DNA of 25,648 nucleotides from Duncaniella dubosii (GTDB lineage Bacteria > Bacteroidota > Bacteroidia > Bacteroidales > Muribaculaceae): positions 1-25,648 of the forward strand of contig NZ_CP039398.1 in NCBI RefSeq assembly GCF_004803915.1, in the 5' to 3' direction. The first letter of the stretch is position 1. Each line of letters opens with the position of its first letter. The notes under the pieces were generated by a model. The model saw only the letters and a program-made list of their open reading frames with translations, did no database searches and was not told where the DNA came from. Below are positions 24,616 through 25,648 of this stretch, piece by piece. The position numbers and the translations under genes were made by a program.

Positions 24616-24989
24616 TTACAATGAAATAAATCCTTGTGCAATCCATGTTTCACCACTGATTTCAAGATGAAACTGTCCAGAATCGTAAGGCAGTTGGATT
24701 ATTGTATTTATTGTGGAGTCATATCCAATTAAATTTTCACCCATAAGACGAAAACCTCGCCATCATTTTCTCCGTCGTAGGATATGTCTATAGAATTACT
24801 TTCTGCATCATAGAAAGCTTCTATAGAAATATGTTTAGGAGCGCGATGGACTCCTGTATTGTGAGTCCTTAATTGGGTTATTTCCAATTTAATGGATTGA
24901 GAAGAGAGTGTTGGTCTTTCGATTCCTGCGCCATCGCCTGAAATGCTGCCATTATCATTACGATGACAAGAGATAGTAAATTTAGTCAT
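24616..24989 (-). CDS. DUF3244-like secreted protein (second reading, frameshifted)
   Basis: Second reading of 9257-9628. Indels include a lost A near 24,745 and additions near 24,905, 24,918 and 24,980, which scramble the signal peptide and the C-terminal strands. Use the first copy. Confidence 0.75.
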
Positions 24990-25133
24990 TTTGATATGCC
25001 GTTTTTGATTGATTTTTTGATGTTGCAAAATTACTGCCACGGACTTTCAGATGCCAAATCAAAAAGTTTCATATCTAAAGATTTTGGAGATGTAAATATT
25101 TGAAAATTAATAATATACAAATGGGGGGGTGGT

Positions 25134-25632
25134 TTATTTTGGAATAGAGGGTGATGAACTTTCATAAGATGGACTATCTGAAAGTTTTTGGAGGAAAATA
25201 CGAAGATTTGTAGACTTGGGAGCCATGCCAAATTTGTTGCGGATAGACCAACTTAGGTTGTATTGGCTCTTAAATCCTGTTATAAGTCCATATTCTTTTC
25301 CGGATAATCCACATAGCAAGGCACACAATGTATCGGATCTCATGTGTTGAGAATTGATGAGTATGTATTTGTTTGCTAAGAAAAAGTGTTTTTTGATGCA
25401 ATAGCATCGAGAATATCCCCCCAAGGAATATCATAGATAGAGAATTCAGTGATATTCGATGTATTTGTTTGACCTATGTCCTGATTTAGATAATACTGAA
25501 GAATGTTTCTATGATGGGAAACGATTTCTTCCATACCAACGGATCTGGTCGCTATATGTGATATAGCAATTTAGAGAGAACGGTAAGTGCTAGTTCTCTC
25601 GGTGATAATAATGAGATGTCTTTACGAGGCAT
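25134..25632 (-). CDS. Short HTH protein (second reading, frameshifted)
   Basis: Second reading of 9772-10266. The HTH-like C-terminal half is intact; extra bases near 25,327, 25,383 and 25,559 break the N-terminal half. The G-run after the stop has seven Gs here and eight in copy 1. The sequence ends 16 bases upstream of the start codon. Confidence 0.75.
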
Positions 25633-25648
25633 TTTTTTATTACAAAAA

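Noticed and set aside
24300..25648. Frameshifted lipoprotein, DUF3244 and HTH genes as real pseudogenes
   Set aside because: Intact versions are present in the first reading and the indels concentrate at the physical end of the sequence, as expected for poor coverage.
1..25648. True tandem duplication or plasmid dimer
   Set aside because: Copies differ only by short indels, mainly in homopolymers and near the ends; an assembly overlap explains this more simply. Read mapping would be needed to exclude a multimer fully.
1..25648. tRNA, rRNA or known riboswitch
   Set aside because: No cloverleaf-like or conserved rRNA sequence was recognised on either strand by eye; a covariance-model search was not possible.

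Overview
The window is one circular plasmid of about 15.36 kb read 1.67 times. Bases 1 to about 10,281 recur, nearly base for base, at 15,358 to 25,648. In the cleanest stretch (about 2,780 to 8,180 against 18,140 to 23,540) the offset is a constant 15,362 bp. The two readings differ mainly by short indels, mostly in homopolymers, which cluster in the first 0.4 kb and the last 1.35 kb, with a few at 1.3 kb, 2.77 kb and 23.54 kb. This looks like an untrimmed circular overlap from a long-read assembly rather than biological duplication. The host is very probably a member of the Bacteroidales: most recognisable promoters have the Bacteroides-type TAnnTTTG -7 box, several with a TTG/TTTG element 19-21 bp upstream; ribosome binding sites are weak or absent; and the relaxase, DUF3244-type secreted protein and TPR/HTH regulator belong to families typical of gut Bacteroidetes.

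Layout of one turn. (i) 559-3120: a mobilisation module with a small DUF3408-like protein, a GC-rich hairpin-filled stretch that is the best oriT candidate, and a MobV/Pre relaxase. (ii) 3239-5376: a serine recombinase and an AAA ATPase with a C-terminal PD-(D/E)XK-like domain (DUF234 type), divergently transcribed from a 119-bp region bounded by a near-perfect inverted repeat. (iii) 5377-5783: a non-coding block of four inverted repeats followed by five AATAAAAC octamers, a candidate replication or single-strand origin. (iv) 5865-6544: an RHH antitoxin/YoeB-like toxin pair with its own promoter and terminator. (v) 6585-8336: a small membrane protein, an IS4-family insertion sequence and a perfect 56-bp palindrome. 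(vi) 8339-12175, minus strand: an AT-rich four-gene cargo module with a membrane-anchored TPR/coiled-coil/HTH regulator, a short protein sharing only its HTH-like domain, a secreted DUF3244-like protein and a lipoprotein with a Gly/Ala-rich hydrophobic C-terminus. (vii) 12405-13898: a partition operon of a 72-aa helical protein, ParA and an RHH protein, interspersed with ACAATATAAAAA repeats. (viii) 13934-15729: a replication gene with a primase-polymerase-like core and C-terminal HTH, behind a leader with mutually exclusive hairpins.

Together the genes make a low-copy mobilisable plasmid: Rep replicates it, ParA/RHH segregate it, the toxin-antitoxin pair penalises loss, the recombinase may resolve multimers, and MobV with its accessory protein allows transfer by a helper conjugation system. 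The cargo module has no recognised function and is the best candidate for an undescribed system, possibly a surface or secreted factor with dedicated membrane-to-DNA regulation. I saw no rRNA, tRNA or CRISPR array. Bases 10,282-15,357 occur only once, so they have no internal second reading to check against.
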